Assembly (NCBI RefSeq): GCF_019429485.1
Contig: NZ_JAHXZN010000005.1
Span: 62,001-126,000 of the forward strand
Length of the DNA stretch: 64,000 bases
Direction of reading: 5' to 3'
Source: Sphingomonas citri
GTDB taxonomy: Bacteria; Pseudomonadota; Alphaproteobacteria; Sphingomonadales; Sphingomonadaceae
Shown: positions 16,301-24,501 of the stretch, one piece after another
Position numbering within the stretch: position 1 is the first letter of the stretch
Layout: every line of letters starts with the position of its first letter
The notes under the pieces: model-generated
What the model was told of the DNA's origin: nothing
Seen by the model: the letters and a program-made list of their open reading frames with translations, nothing else
The model's database searches: none
Position numbers and translations under genes: made by a program

Positions 16301-17709
16301 AGACCTCGACGCAGTATGCCGGCGCCAGTGGCGAGCTTGAGGGGCAGTTCACGCTGATCCTGCGCCAGTTCAACGACGCGATCACCGCGGCGGCCGAGCC
16401 GCTCGGGCAGTCCGCCGACGCGTTCCAGGCGCGGCTCAACGGCTTCGTGGTCAACATTGGCAAGGTGGACCTGAAGGGTCTCACCGGCGAGCAGATTGAG
16501 GAGAAGCTGAACGCGATCTTCGGCGCCGCGGCCGACAACATGGCCAACGCCGCGTTCCCGGGCCTGTCGCGCTTCCAGCGCGCCGGCGAGGGCGCGTTCG
16601 AGACACTGACACGCGTCGCGAGCACCGTCGAGGCGGTCACCACCGCGCTCAACCTGCTGGGCGGCAGCAGCCGCGACCTCGGGATCGACATCAAGGTGGC
16701 ACTGGCCGACCAGTTCGACAGCGTAAGCGACTTCACCAGCGCGGTGTCGGCCTATGCCGAGGCGTTCTACACGCAGAAGGAGCGTCAGGCCGCGCAGGCG
16801 GCGCAGATGAACCGCGTCTTCGCCAGCCTCGGTCTGACCATGCCCGGCTCGCTCGCCGCCTTCCGCCAGCTGGTCGAGGCGCAGGACCTGACCACCGCGG
16901 CGGGTCGCTCGACCTATGCCGCGCTGCTTAACCTGGCGCCGGCGTTCGCCGACCTCGAGAAGGCCATGGACGGGGCCAAGAGCGCGGCGGACGTGCTGGC
17001 AGAGCGGCAGGACCTGGAGCGCCAGCTGCTCGAGCTCGCCGGCGACACCGCGGCGATCCGCGCGCTCGACCTCGCCAAGCTCGACGCCAGCAACCGCGCG
17101 CTTCAGGAGCAGGTCTGGGCGGTGCAGGACGCGCAGGCCGCGGCCAAGGCGGCGGACGAGCTGCGGCAGGCTTGGACCTCGGTCGGCGACAGCATCATGG
17201 ACGAGGTCAACCGGATCCGCGGGCTGACCGAAGCCGACACGGGCGGCGGGTTCGCGACGCTGATGGGGCGCTTCAACGCGGCGACGGACGCGGCGCGCGC
17301 GGGCGACCAGGACGCGGCCAAGACGCTGCCGGGCCTGTCGCAGGCGCTGCTCGCGGCTGCGGCTGACGCGGCGACCAGCCGGCAGGAGCTCGACCGCATC
17401 CAGGCGCAAACGGCTTCCTCGCTGGAGGCGACCTATCAGGCGCTCTCCGCCTTCACCGGCGCGTCACCGGCCACCAGCACCGCCGCGCTGCTCACCGCGG
17501 CGATGGCGCAGGCTGCGGCGGCGCCGGGCGCGGCCAACGACACCCAGGCGGCGTCTATGGACGCGCTCCGGCAGGAGATCACCGACGTGCTTCGCTCGCA
17601 GCTCGCCCAGATGGTCGACGTGGCCAGCAGCAACCGGAAGATCGCGACCAAGTTCGACGACGTGACCGCGGCGAGCGGCGGGGACGCGATCAGCGTGCAG
17701 GCCGCATGA
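13354..17709 (+). CDS. Tape measure protein
   Basis: At 1451 residues this is the longest phage gene, in the expected place after the chaperones. It has N-terminal coiled-coil-rich segments, a hydrophobic stretch around residues 215-235 (Ala-rich, FAPFAAAAAAAAGGFALFVRW), long Ala/Glu/Arg-rich helices, and a second hydrophobic region near 810-830. It sets the tail length and is ejected with the DNA. The start chosen has an excellent ribosome site (GGAGGAGG); an upstream in-frame ATG at 13291 would run into the divergent promoter region. It overlaps the next gene by 4 bases. Confidence 0.93.
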   Translation: MADDGSPELSVGFTIESGNSEEQLRQIQQAMNTAERGVVGSAGRIEQATQSMVKADAAVAGFTLTANASSRVAASIARDRAQIEKTGESLVRQLERQNATFGMTKSEIQAARVEAAAFAAQEKGLTELAARLRAEQTLLNDRMAFGTKQHGAMAAAAGRNGFALKQVAIQMPDIVQGLLTGQKPMQVFIQQGGQIAQVAQMAEGGVKGFARELAGAALRFAPFAAAAAAAAGGFALFVRWINQGVTNDQLTRDLGKITGGANATRAELYKLKDETVTWGDVTKATFSIVGKDIQASFVGDVKGMSKGVKDVLDDLTGYAKSALAGIYAGLAGTRSYLGEIEKGGVLGLAKMAIGQGDPQLLEKTYGAAYKQADGYLTKLGARIRTQSITNARERIAEKVGFNTPKDTTDKHAESLARAAEATEAQIRNLYALAEAYNVSGGAALIAEARVKAESEAIRRRTDVEAAVNQQVRLAIAQRTSDASRSSASMRDEAAIQAEVNRMVTDGLTPAERAADLVRDRIAQLPLLQALEAAQQRGLRSEVERVTRALDEQRAAQASVAAAQIGDRFTRSEIADRERLEDLDAERRLIGATNVERARALAIIRATREATAMGAGAGTPNGDDYIARQAEIAARAEQNTIAQRRFNDELGFTADKLDLIAQNASDAARGMADAFGDTGRALGGMASIFADFSARQARAQLVRNQNIRAGADAERENAKFAIAQSNAQIGLFGDMTAAAKGFFGEKSRGYAALQAAEKVYRAFEFAMSVRAMVQDVSETISSVANSGARAAAAGAEGVANQSKLPFPFNLAAMAATAAALVAAGVTIFSGGGRGSSAQPTNTGTGTVLGDPTAKSESLKRSIDALREVDLVTSVYAREMASSLRSIENAIGGVAAQVVRAGDVNASAGITEGFQKNLIGSVLSKIPLIGGILGGLFGSKTEVTGSGLYAKGQTLESILGRGFDASYYSDIKKTSSFLGIKTGTKTSTQYAGASGELEGQFTLILRQFNDAITAAAEPLGQSADAFQARLNGFVVNIGKVDLKGLTGEQIEEKLNAIFGAAADNMANAAFPGLSRFQRAGEGAFETLTRVASTVEAVTTALNLLGGSSRDLGIDIKVALADQFDSVSDFTSAVSAYAEAFYTQKERQAAQAAQMNRVFASLGLTMPGSLAAFRQLVEAQDLTTAAGRSTYAALLNLAPAFADLEKAMDGAKSAADVLAERQDLERQLLELAGDTAAIRALDLAKLDASNRALQEQVWAVQDAQAAAKAADELRQAWTSVGDSIMDEVNRIRGLTEADTGGGFATLMGRFNAATDAARAGDQDAAKTLPGLSQALLAAAADAATSRQELDRIQAQTASSLEATYQALSAFTGASPATSTAALLTAAMAQAAAAPGAANDTQAASMDALRQEITDVLRSQLAQMVDVASSNRKIATKFDDVTAASGGDAISVQAA

Positions 17710-20700
17710 AGGTCGTCACCGACTCGAACGAGACGATCGATCTCGGCGTGACCGAGACGTCGCCGACCATCAGCATCACCGATTACAGCCGGCGCGTGAC
17801 GGACGACTTCGGCGTCACCAACGTGGTGCCGCGCAAGTTCTCGCGTCGGCTTTCGGTCCGCATGCTGCTCGCGACCGGCTCGGTCGACGCGGTCCAGCGC
17901 CGCCTCGCCGGCCTGCGCGCGACGCCCGCGCGCTGGGTCGCCAGCGACGACCTCGCCTGGCTGGCGGTCCGCGGCTTCTTCAAGGACTTCGAGATCGACG
18001 TCGCCGATCCGCTGAATAGCTTCTGCACGCTGTCGGTGGAGGGGCTGGCCGAAAGCGAGACGGTCACGGACAGCGGCGTCGAGCCCGCGCCGACCGGTGC
18101 GTCGAGTCTGCGCCTCCTCCAGCCTGTTGCGGTGACCGGCAGCACGCTGGTGTCGAGCACGGTCGCCGAGAACGACTATTCGGCGTGGTCGGGCACGACG
18201 ACCTACCCGAAGGGCGCGCGGGTCATCCTGTCCTCGACGCACCGCATCTACGAGAGCGCCGCGGCCGGCAACAACGGCAATGAGCCGAATGGCACCTCGG
18301 GCGCTTGGATCGACATCGGGCCGACGAACCGCTGGCGGATGTTCGACGAGGCGCTCGGCACGTCCACGACCGCCAGCGGGTCGCTGTCTGTGGTGCTGAC
18401 TGGCTCTGCGGTGAACGCGATCGCGCTGGTCGACGTCACTGGCGCCTCGGTGCGCGTCCAAGCCGCCGGCTACGACCGCACCCAGACCGCCGGCGCGGGC
18501 GCGATCGTCTTCGCCGACCTGCCTAACGTCACGGGCCAGATCACGGTCACGGTGAGCGGCAGCGGCGTGGTCGCGGTCGGCACGCTGCTGATCGGCCGCA
18601 TCGTCGGGCTCGGCATCACCGAGGCGTCGCCGACCGCCGGCATCACGGACTACAGCCGCAAGGACGTGGACGACTTCGGCGAGGTCACCGTCGTGCAGCG
18701 CGCCTGGGCGAAGCGCATGGCGGCGCGCGCGCTCATCCGCACCGACGCGGTCGACCAGGTCGCCAACCGGATCGCCGCCGTCCGCGCGCGGCCGTGCCTC
18801 TGGATCGCCGACAGCGCGCTCGACAGCATCACGCTCTACGGCTTCTTCAAGGACTTCTCGATCGAGGTCGGCGAGCGCGTCAGCAAGCTGTCGCTCTCGG
18901 TGGAGGGGCTGAGCAAGGCCGCGCCGATTGCAACCACGGTCCCGGACGTGGGCGGGCTGAGCCCGCGCGGCAACTATGACCCGGCGGCGGTCTACAGCGA
19001 GGGCGACGTCGTCCAGTATGACGGCTCGAGCTGGTACTACATCGCGCAGGATCCGAGCAGCGGGCACGCCCCGCCGCTGCTTCCGACCACCGAGAACACC
19101 TGGTGGCGCGTGTTCGCTCAGGCTGGCCGGAACGGCGAGGACGCGCCGCTGGTGATCGTCCAGTGGTCGGTCGACGGCATGACGGGCTGGCACGCGAACT
19201 ATGTCGACGGCGACCTATACCAGCGGCAGTCCAACGACGGCGGCCTGACTTACGGCCCCGCGGTGCGCGTGGTCGGCGAAGGCGCCGGCGCGGGTGCGGA
19301 CGGCGTCTCACCCTCAATCATCTTCCGGCGGTTGGCCGCAGTGCCAGCCACCCCGCAGCAGGACACGGGCAACCCGCCCCCAGGCTGGTACGACGCCCCG
19401 CCGCCCGGCTCCGACCTGCTCTGGCAGTCGGTCAGCAAGTTCCGCGGAAGCACGCAGCTGGAGCCGTGGAGCGCGCCGGTTCGGATCACCGGCCCCGCGG
19501 GCGGCAGCGCCGTCACGATCGTGCCGCACAGCGCGACGACCATCGTCGAGGGCAACAGCGTCCGAGGCACCGCGAGCACGGGCTGGGGCACTGACGCGGC
19601 GCACACCAAGGAGAGTTTCATCCGCGGCGCCATCGCGCAGTGGACGCTGCCAGCGCTCCACGGCGACAACATCATGGCGGGTCTGGCGCAGAACGGCGAC
19701 AGCGTCAGCAACAGCTTCGACAGCATCACCTTCGCCATCTTCCGCCAGGACAATGGCAACATCGACGCGCGGGTCAACGGCAACGTGATCGGCGTCGGGC
19801 CGGCGAGCTCGGCTGAGGGCAGGTTCGCCGTCCAGTACGACTACGGCACGGGCATCGTCAGCTACATCGCCAACGGCGTGGTCTTCGCCACCTTCAACTG
19901 GGGCAAGTACGACGACCCGCTGTTCTTCCGCGCCGCGCTGGCCTCGGCCACGCCGCGCATCAACGATCTGACCTTCATCGCGTACGCGGCGACCGGCCAG
20001 CCGGGCGCTTCGGCGCCGCTGGTGCGCGTGCAGTGGTCGATCAACGGCGTCGACAACTGGCACGACAACTATTTCGGCGCCGACGTCTATCAACGGCAGT
20101 CGAACGATGGGGGTGTGACCTGGGGGCCGGCTTACCGGGTGGTCGGCGAGAACGGGACTGTTGGCACCGACGGCACCTTCGCCTCGTTCGTCTTCAAGCG
20201 CTCCACCACAGTGCCGGCCGCGCCGCTCGACAACAGCGGCAACCCGCCGACTGGCTGGACCGACGCACCGCCCGCCGGCACCGACTTTCTCTGGCAGAGC
20301 AAGGCGACGTTCCGCGCCGCCACCCAGCTGAGCAGCTGGTCGGCGCCGGTGCGGATCAGCGGCGAGGACGGCTTCATCGTCGATACCGAGTCCGTGACCT
20401 TCATCGTGCCGGTCTATGCCAGCGGGGCTACCAAGCCGAGCTGGACGGGTGCCTCTGGCACGATCCGCCTCATGAAGGGCGGCGCGCGCCAGACGGAGGG
20501 GGTGCTGTACGGGCTGCGCGCGGGCGTGAATCTCGCGGGAATCGCGCTTAACGGCGACACCTTCAGCTTCGCCGGCATCACCGCGGACACGGGCAGCTTC
20601 ATCATCCAGGCCAGCTACAACGGCCAGCTGTACGAGCGCACGATCACGATCAAGAAGGTCTATGACGGCGCCAACGCCTTTCGCGGCTCCGCGACCTTCA

Positions 20701-21095
20701 ATCAGACGGCGGGCGGCGGCGCGGTCTCTCTGGTCGCCACCGCCACCGCCGTGCCGTCGTCGAACGGCATGAGGCTCTCAGCGAACGCCAACTACACCCC
20801 GCTCGGCGGCGTGGTCGGCAGCTACCGGCCACGGCTGCACCTCTACTGGGAGAACCAGACCGACAACGGGGGGGTGCAGTACCTCGGCTATCAGGACGGG
20901 ACGGCGGCGACGACGGTTAACCAGGGCACCGCGAACGAGCCCGATTACGTCTCGACGCCAGGCGCGGTCAGCGCCGCCTTCAACTTCCCCGGCTTCCCGG
21001 CCGACAAGCGGATCGCCTTCTACGTCAACATCGAGCGCATCGCCGGCAACATATCCGTGCAGGTGACCGGCGCGGCTCAGCTGGACACGTTCTAA
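17706..21095 (+). CDS. Large repetitive tail tip / host-specificity protein
   Basis: The 1129-residue protein directly follows the tape measure, where distal tail and receptor-binding genes lie. It contains two internal duplications. One module of about 100 residues appears near residues 10-115 and 300-400 (ITDYSR...GFFKDFxIxV...LSVEGL). A second of about 120 residues appears near 475-595 and 765-880 (VQWSxxG...YQRQSNDGG...GYxVVGE-like...WSAPVRI). A CBM5/12-like sugar-binding segment (AAVYSEGDVVQYDGSSWYY) lies near 425-465. I infer that it fuses a tip scaffold to receptor-binding domains. Separate Dit, NlpC/P60 or tip attachment genes are not visible. Confidence 0.75.
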   Translation: MKVVTDSNETIDLGVTETSPTISITDYSRRVTDDFGVTNVVPRKFSRRLSVRMLLATGSVDAVQRRLAGLRATPARWVASDDLAWLAVRGFFKDFEIDVADPLNSFCTLSVEGLAESETVTDSGVEPAPTGASSLRLLQPVAVTGSTLVSSTVAENDYSAWSGTTTYPKGARVILSSTHRIYESAAAGNNGNEPNGTSGAWIDIGPTNRWRMFDEALGTSTTASGSLSVVLTGSAVNAIALVDVTGASVRVQAAGYDRTQTAGAGAIVFADLPNVTGQITVTVSGSGVVAVGTLLIGRIVGLGITEASPTAGITDYSRKDVDDFGEVTVVQRAWAKRMAARALIRTDAVDQVANRIAAVRARPCLWIADSALDSITLYGFFKDFSIEVGERVSKLSLSVEGLSKAAPIATTVPDVGGLSPRGNYDPAAVYSEGDVVQYDGSSWYYIAQDPSSGHAPPLLPTTENTWWRVFAQAGRNGEDAPLVIVQWSVDGMTGWHANYVDGDLYQRQSNDGGLTYGPAVRVVGEGAGAGADGVSPSIIFRRLAAVPATPQQDTGNPPPGWYDAPPPGSDLLWQSVSKFRGSTQLEPWSAPVRITGPAGGSAVTIVPHSATTIVEGNSVRGTASTGWGTDAAHTKESFIRGAIAQWTLPALHGDNIMAGLAQNGDSVSNSFDSITFAIFRQDNGNIDARVNGNVIGVGPASSAEGRFAVQYDYGTGIVSYIANGVVFATFNWGKYDDPLFFRAALASATPRINDLTFIAYAATGQPGASAPLVRVQWSINGVDNWHDNYFGADVYQRQSNDGGVTWGPAYRVVGENGTVGTDGTFASFVFKRSTTVPAAPLDNSGNPPTGWTDAPPAGTDFLWQSKATFRAATQLSSWSAPVRISGEDGFIVDTESVTFIVPVYASGATKPSWTGASGTIRLMKGGARQTEGVLYGLRAGVNLAGIALNGDTFSFAGITADTGSFIIQASYNGQLYERTITIKKVYDGANAFRGSATFNQTAGGGAVSLVATATAVPSSNGMRLSANANYTPLGGVVGSYRPRLHLYWENQTDNGGVQYLGYQDGTAATTVNQGTANEPDYVSTPGAVSAAFNFPGFPADKRIAFYVNIERIAGNISVQVTGAAQLDTF

Positions 21096-21679
21096 TGAAC
21101 TTCGTCAAATCCGAGATCGCGGTCTTCAACAAGTCGACCGGCGCGCTCAGCTACATGGCGCCGGCATCGCTCAAGCCGACCGACGCTGCGCTTGGATGGG
21201 TCGCGCTGCCGGCGGGTTTCGGCGAGGAGACCTTCAGCTGGAACGCCAGCACGCGCGCGATGGCCGAGGATCTCGCCAAGGTGCGCGCGGTGCTGCTCGC
21301 GAGCGTGAAGAGCGACGCTGAGCAGCGGAAGATGGCCTTCCTCTCGGCCGGCGGTGCCAAGAAGGCGGAGTATGCGCAGAAGGCCGCGGAGGTCTCCTTT
21401 TACGATAGCCTCGGCGGTTCGGTCTCAACCATCCTCGCCGCGATTAACCTGCTCACGCCCGCGCAACGTCAGGCCAAGTTCGGCTACTCGCTGGCAGACG
21501 CCGCGGCAAACGGCGAGCCGACCATCGTCAACGCGATCACCCGCTTTCGCGGCGGGATGGAGGGATCGAACAAGGTCCCCGCGATCGCCGCGGCCGAGGC
21601 GAAGGCCTGCGCCGCGATCAAAGCCGCCACCACCATCGCTGCGGCGCGCGCCGCGGCGGCGGTCACCTGGCCCTCCTGA
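21095..21679 (+). CDS. Tail-associated phage protein
   Basis: The 194-residue product begins with a short beta-rich part (SEIAVFNKSTGALSYM) and continues as an Ala-rich helical protein. It starts in the stop codon of the large tail protein (taATG), so the two are coupled. Short proteins at this position are often fibre or fibre-assembly components, but I do not recognise a specific family. Confidence 0.6.
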   Translation: MNFVKSEIAVFNKSTGALSYMAPASLKPTDAALGWVALPAGFGEETFSWNASTRAMAEDLAKVRAVLLASVKSDAEQRKMAFLSAGGAKKAEYAQKAAEVSFYDSLGGSVSTILAAINLLTPAQRQAKFGYSLADAAANGEPTIVNAITRFRGGMEGSNKVPAIAAAEAKACAAIKAATTIAAARAAAAVTWPS

Positions 21680-21699
21680 CCACCAACCGGAGAACGACC

Positions 21700-21834
21700 A
21701 TGAAGACGATCTTGCTGGCGGCCGCCCTGGCCGCCGCAGCCCTGACGGCTGCCTGCACCGACGAGCCGCGCAGCAACACGCCGGCCGACATGGTCGAGAT
21801 CAATCAGACCTACGACGACGGCACGGCGAAGTAG
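21700..21834 (+). CDS. Small phage lipoprotein
   Basis: A 44-residue frame with a classical lipoprotein signal: a hydrophobic Ala/Leu stretch ending in LTAAC with the modified Cys at residue 19, and a short acidic mature tail. A ribosome site (CCGGAGA) precedes the ATG. It lies at the border between tail and lysis genes and may alter the envelope of the lysogen or assist lysis. It is short but well supported by signal and ribosome site. Confidence 0.65.
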   Translation: MKTILLAAALAAAALTAACTDEPRSNTPADMVEINQTYDDGTAK

Positions 21835-21835
21835 G

Positions 21836-22123
21836 ATGATGGACGCCCTGCGCATCGCGAACCTGATCGTGTGGGGCGTCTTCATGCTGCCGTTCATGGC
21901 GAGCGGAGCATGGAGCGCCATGAGCGGGCGAGAGATGCGGCGGGGTGACCCGATGCGCCTCGCGTGCTTCGCGACCGGGCTGATCATCTGCGGCTTCAAC
22001 GTGCGCGGCCTGATCGCGCCGGATGACGAGCTCTCCCGCGTCATCCTTTATCTCCTGTCGATCGCGGACGGAGTGTTCATCATGCTGCTGGCGCGCGCGT
22101 ACGGGCGTGGCCCCCGTGTCTGA
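21836..22123 (+). CDS. Small membrane protein (holin-like candidate)
   Basis: The 95-residue product has three likely membrane segments (about residues 8-28, 42-60 and 70-88) and a basic C-terminus. Size, topology and position before the endolysin fit a class I holin. No family motif is clear. It overlaps the following membrane-coiled-coil gene by 17 bases. Confidence 0.6.
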   Translation: MMDALRIANLIVWGVFMLPFMASGAWSAMSGREMRRGDPMRLACFATGLIICGFNVRGLIAPDDELSRVILYLLSIADGVFIMLLARAYGRGPRV

Positions 22124-22559
22124 CCCCACGGTCCCGGTCGCGGTCCACGGGTTCACCTGGACCGCCGCCCTCGTGGCCTTCCTCAATGTTCTCGTCGGCG
22201 GTGGCATCGTCGGCGGGATCATCAAGGTATGGCCGATGCTCAAGAAGCTCTCGAACGAGCGCGAGGCGGCCGTTGCCTCCCTGCGCCGGGACGACATGGA
22301 CGACATGCGCCAGCGTATCACTGAACTCGAGAAGAAGGTCGATGACGCGTCCAGCGCGGCGCACGCGGCCGAGATGAAGCTGGTCCACGCGGTCGCGGCC
22401 GTCCAGCTGCTCGCCGCCAAGATCAGGGCGGACAACCCAGAGGATCCGACGCTGCGCCAGGCGATGGAGCTGCTCGCCGCGGCGACGACCGGCACTCTCG
22501 GGGGCTGGGCGACCAAGCTGGCCGACAGCGTCGACAAGGTGAAGGGAACAGGAGAATGA
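22107..22559 (+). CDS. Membrane-anchored coiled-coil protein of the lysis region
   Basis: From the GTG at 22107 the product is 150 residues: one membrane span (WTAALVAFLNVLVGGGIVGGII, given here in outline) followed by a coiled coil (RRDDMDDMRQRITELEKKV) and a helical tail. It may be a holin-accessory or antiholin-like protein. A second in-frame GTG lies at 22116. Its stop overlaps the next ATG (ATGA), so it is part of one lysis operon. Confidence 0.6.
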   Translation: MAPVSDPTVPVAVHGFTWTAALVAFLNVLVGGGIVGGIIKVWPMLKKLSNEREAAVASLRRDDMDDMRQRITELEKKVDDASSAAHAAEMKLVHAVAAVQLLAAKIRADNPEDPTLRQAMELLAAATTGTLGGWATKLADSVDKVKGTGE

Positions 22560-22846
22560 CCCGAGCCGTCCAGATCGCGGGCATCGTCGCAATGACGCTG
22601 CTCGCGGCCGCGATCCTCTTCCTGATCGGCTACACCTTTCACGGCGCAATCGAGAGGATGACCCCAGACGGCAAGGTCCCGCTGGCAGATGCGGGCCTCT
22701 TCACCGCGCTGCTGCTCTCCTTTCGCGAGGTGCTCGCGGTCATCAAGTCGATCTGGGAGAGCGCAGACCGCAGCGATCTCGTGACGGGTCTGTCGAACTC
22801 GACGCCCACGCAGACGCCGAACCCGCCGGCAGACGAGCCGCGCTGA
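22556..22846 (+). CDS. Small membrane protein (holin candidate)
   Basis: The 96-residue product has two membrane segments (about residues 7-28 and 45-62) and a hydrophilic Pro-rich tail, directly before the endolysin gene. This is the most likely holin by position, though the 95-residue protein two genes upstream is an alternative. The ATG overlaps the preceding stop and follows a ribosome site (AGGAGA). Confidence 0.6.
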   Translation: MTRAVQIAGIVAMTLLAAAILFLIGYTFHGAIERMTPDGKVPLADAGLFTALLLSFREVLAVIKSIWESADRSDLVTGLSNSTPTQTPNPPADEPR

Positions 22847-22867
22847 CCTGATCCGAAAGGACTGCCG

Positions 22868-23368
22868 ATGTCGAAGACCCTGAAACCGGGGCCGCGCGCG
22901 CTTGCCCTGATGCACCACTTCGAGAGCTGCGCGCTGACCGCATACCGGGACGTGGCCGGCGTGCCGACCATCGGCTGGGGCATGACCTACTATCCCGCAG
23001 GCGGCCGCGTGAAGATCGGTGACACGATCTCGCAGGAACAGGCCGACGCGATGTTCGAGCAGCTGCTCGCGCGCGATTTCTCGCCCGCGGTCGCGGCTGT
23101 GGCCGAGCAGGCGCCGACGACGCCCGCGCAGTTCGGGGCGATGGTCGCGCTAGCATACAACATTGGCGCGGCCGGCTTCCGCGGCTCGTCCGTGGCCCGC
23201 TATCACGCCGCGGGCGATTACCCGAAGGCCACGACCAAGTTCGCGCTCTGGAACAAGAGCGGCGGCGTCGTGCGCAAGGGCCTGATCCGGCGCCGCGCTG
23301 CCGAGGCGGCGCTCTACCGCAGCGACTTCCGCGCGCTGACCGAGCTGACCCACGGCGAGGTGCAGTGA
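22868..23368 (+). CDS. Endolysin, T4-type lysozyme (GH24)
   Basis: The 166-residue enzyme has the GH24 triad spacing: Glu19, Asp28 and Thr34 in the region FESCALTAYRD...GVPTIGWG. It cleaves the glycan strands of peptidoglycan at the end of the lytic cycle. No signal or SAR anchor is evident at the N-terminus, so it should need a holin. A ribosome site (AAAGGA) precedes the ATG. It ends in the start of the spanin gene. Confidence 0.92.
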   Translation: MSKTLKPGPRALALMHHFESCALTAYRDVAGVPTIGWGMTYYPAGGRVKIGDTISQEQADAMFEQLLARDFSPAVAAVAEQAPTTPAQFGAMVALAYNIGAAGFRGSSVARYHAAGDYPKATTKFALWNKSGGVVRKGLIRRRAAEAALYRSDFRALTELTHGEVQ

Positions 23369-23745
23369 TGCGCGCCGCCATCATCGCGATCGCGCTGCTC
23401 GCGGTCATCGGGTTCGCCGCGGCGATCTTCGGCCCGCGCGCGTGCAGCCGCGCTCAGCAGACCGCCGCGGCGGCGCAGGCAGACAGCGCCCGCTCCGACG
23501 CCATGGCCGACGCCGCGATTGGCGCCGCGGCTGACACCGCCAGCGCCATGACGACCGCCGCGGTGATCGCGGCCACCTCCAAGGAGCACGAAGATGCGAT
23601 TCGATCCGCGCCCGGGGCGGCGACTGCTGTCCCTGCTCCCTCTAACGGCGCTGCTCTGCGCGCTCTCTGCCTGCGGCCCTCGTATCGCGATCAGCCGCGC
23701 TGCGTTGCCCTGCTCGGACCTGGTGCAGGGGCCGCTGGCCGCTGA
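23368..23745 (+). CDS. Rz-like inner-membrane spanin
   Basis: The 125-residue product has an N-terminal membrane anchor (IAIALLAVIGFAAAIFG) and an Ala-rich helical periplasmic domain ending in a short Cys-containing tail. Its position after the endolysin and the out-of-frame lipoprotein gene starting inside it are typical of Rz/Rz1 pairs that fuse the inner and outer membranes in the last step of lysis. The ATG overlaps the endolysin stop (tgATG). Confidence 0.78.
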   Translation: MRAAIIAIALLAVIGFAAAIFGPRACSRAQQTAAAAQADSARSDAMADAAIGAAADTASAMTTAAVIAATSKEHEDAIRSAPGAATAVPAPSNGAALRALCLRPSYRDQPRCVALLGPGAGAAGR

Positions 23746-23923
23746 TGTTGCGCCCGCCGATCTCCCGCCAGATCCTGCGACGGTGGCAGACTGGCAGGTC
23801 TTCGGCGACGCCCAGACCGGCCGCCTCGAGACGTCGAACCTCTACCGCCGCGCCGCGCTCGACGTGATCCGCCGCTGCGAGGCGCGCGACCGCGCTGCCG
23901 ACGAGCAGCTGAAGGCGCGCTGA
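23594..23923 (+). CDS. Rz1-like outer-membrane spanin lipoprotein
   Basis: The 109-residue frame starts 152 bases inside the Rz-like gene in a different phase. It has a lipoprotein signal peptide with LSAC and the modified Cys at residue 27, followed by a mature domain with a Pro-rich section (PADLPPDPATV). It extends 178 bases past the Rz-like stop, an overlapping rather than fully embedded architecture. It is longer than lambda Rz1. A ribosome site (AAGGAG) lies just upstream. Confidence 0.75.
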   Translation: MRFDPRPGRRLLSLLPLTALLCALSACGPRIAISRAALPCSDLVQGPLAADVAPADLPPDPATVADWQVFGDAQTGRLETSNLYRRAALDVIRRCEARDRAADEQLKAR

Positions 23924-23956
23924 CCTTCACTCCACAGCCAGAACAGGGGAAACCGC

Positions 23957-24496
23957 ATGGCTTCTACCACCGCGGCGGGCACAGCCTTCGCGATCTCCGC
24001 AACGACGCCGGCCTCGCAGGACGCGGCAGGCTATGGCGCCCTCACCTTCGTGGAGATCGGCCAGGTGGAGAAGCTGGGGACCATCGGCGCGGCGTTCGCG
24101 AAGGTGGAGTTCCAGCCTCTCAAAGGGCCGAAGCAGAAGCAGAAGGGGTCGGCGGACTTCGGCAGCCTCCAGCCGAGCATGGCCTTCGACGCTGACGACG
24201 CGGGGCAGTCGCTGCTGCGCGCGGCCGCTGATGACGGCTCGTCCAAGCTTTACTCGTTCCGGGTCACCTTCCCCACCGGCGCGATCCGCTACTTCCTCGG
24301 TCGGGTGTTCGGCGCGCCGGAGAATGTCGACGGCGCTGACTCGATCATCATGTCCATGCCGACGGTCGAGATCAACTCGCGCGTCGTGCCGATCGACGCG
24401 GGCGGCGGCACCGGACCTTCGATCCCGGCGAACGCCCTCTTCCTCAACAACGACTCTCTCACCCTGGGCGGCGACGTCCTCACTCTTGGAGCTTGA
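23957..24496 (+). CDS. Second tail tube protein paralog with C-terminal extension
   Basis: The first 145 residues are a close relative of the major tail tube protein encoded at 11.5-12.0 kb: MASTTAAGTAFAIS opening, VEFQPLKGPKQKQKGS, and GRVFGAPENVDGADS. A Gly-rich linker and a 26-residue tail (PSIPANALFLNND then a repeated LTLG motif) are added. It lies after the lysis genes, away from the tail module. It may be a minor tail-tube subunit that displays the extension, or a spare copy brought by recombination. A ribosome site (AGGGGA) precedes the ATG. Confidence 0.8.
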   Translation: MASTTAAGTAFAISATTPASQDAAGYGALTFVEIGQVEKLGTIGAAFAKVEFQPLKGPKQKQKGSADFGSLQPSMAFDADDAGQSLLRAAADDGSSKLYSFRVTFPTGAIRYFLGRVFGAPENVDGADSIIMSMPTVEINSRVVPIDAGGGTGPSIPANALFLNNDSLTLGGDVLTLGA

Positions 24497-24501
24497 CCGA
24501 T

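Noticed and set aside
15835..17409. 524-residue minus-strand frame inside the tape measure gene
   Set aside because: Antisense shadow with Arg/Leu/Val repeats and no start signal.
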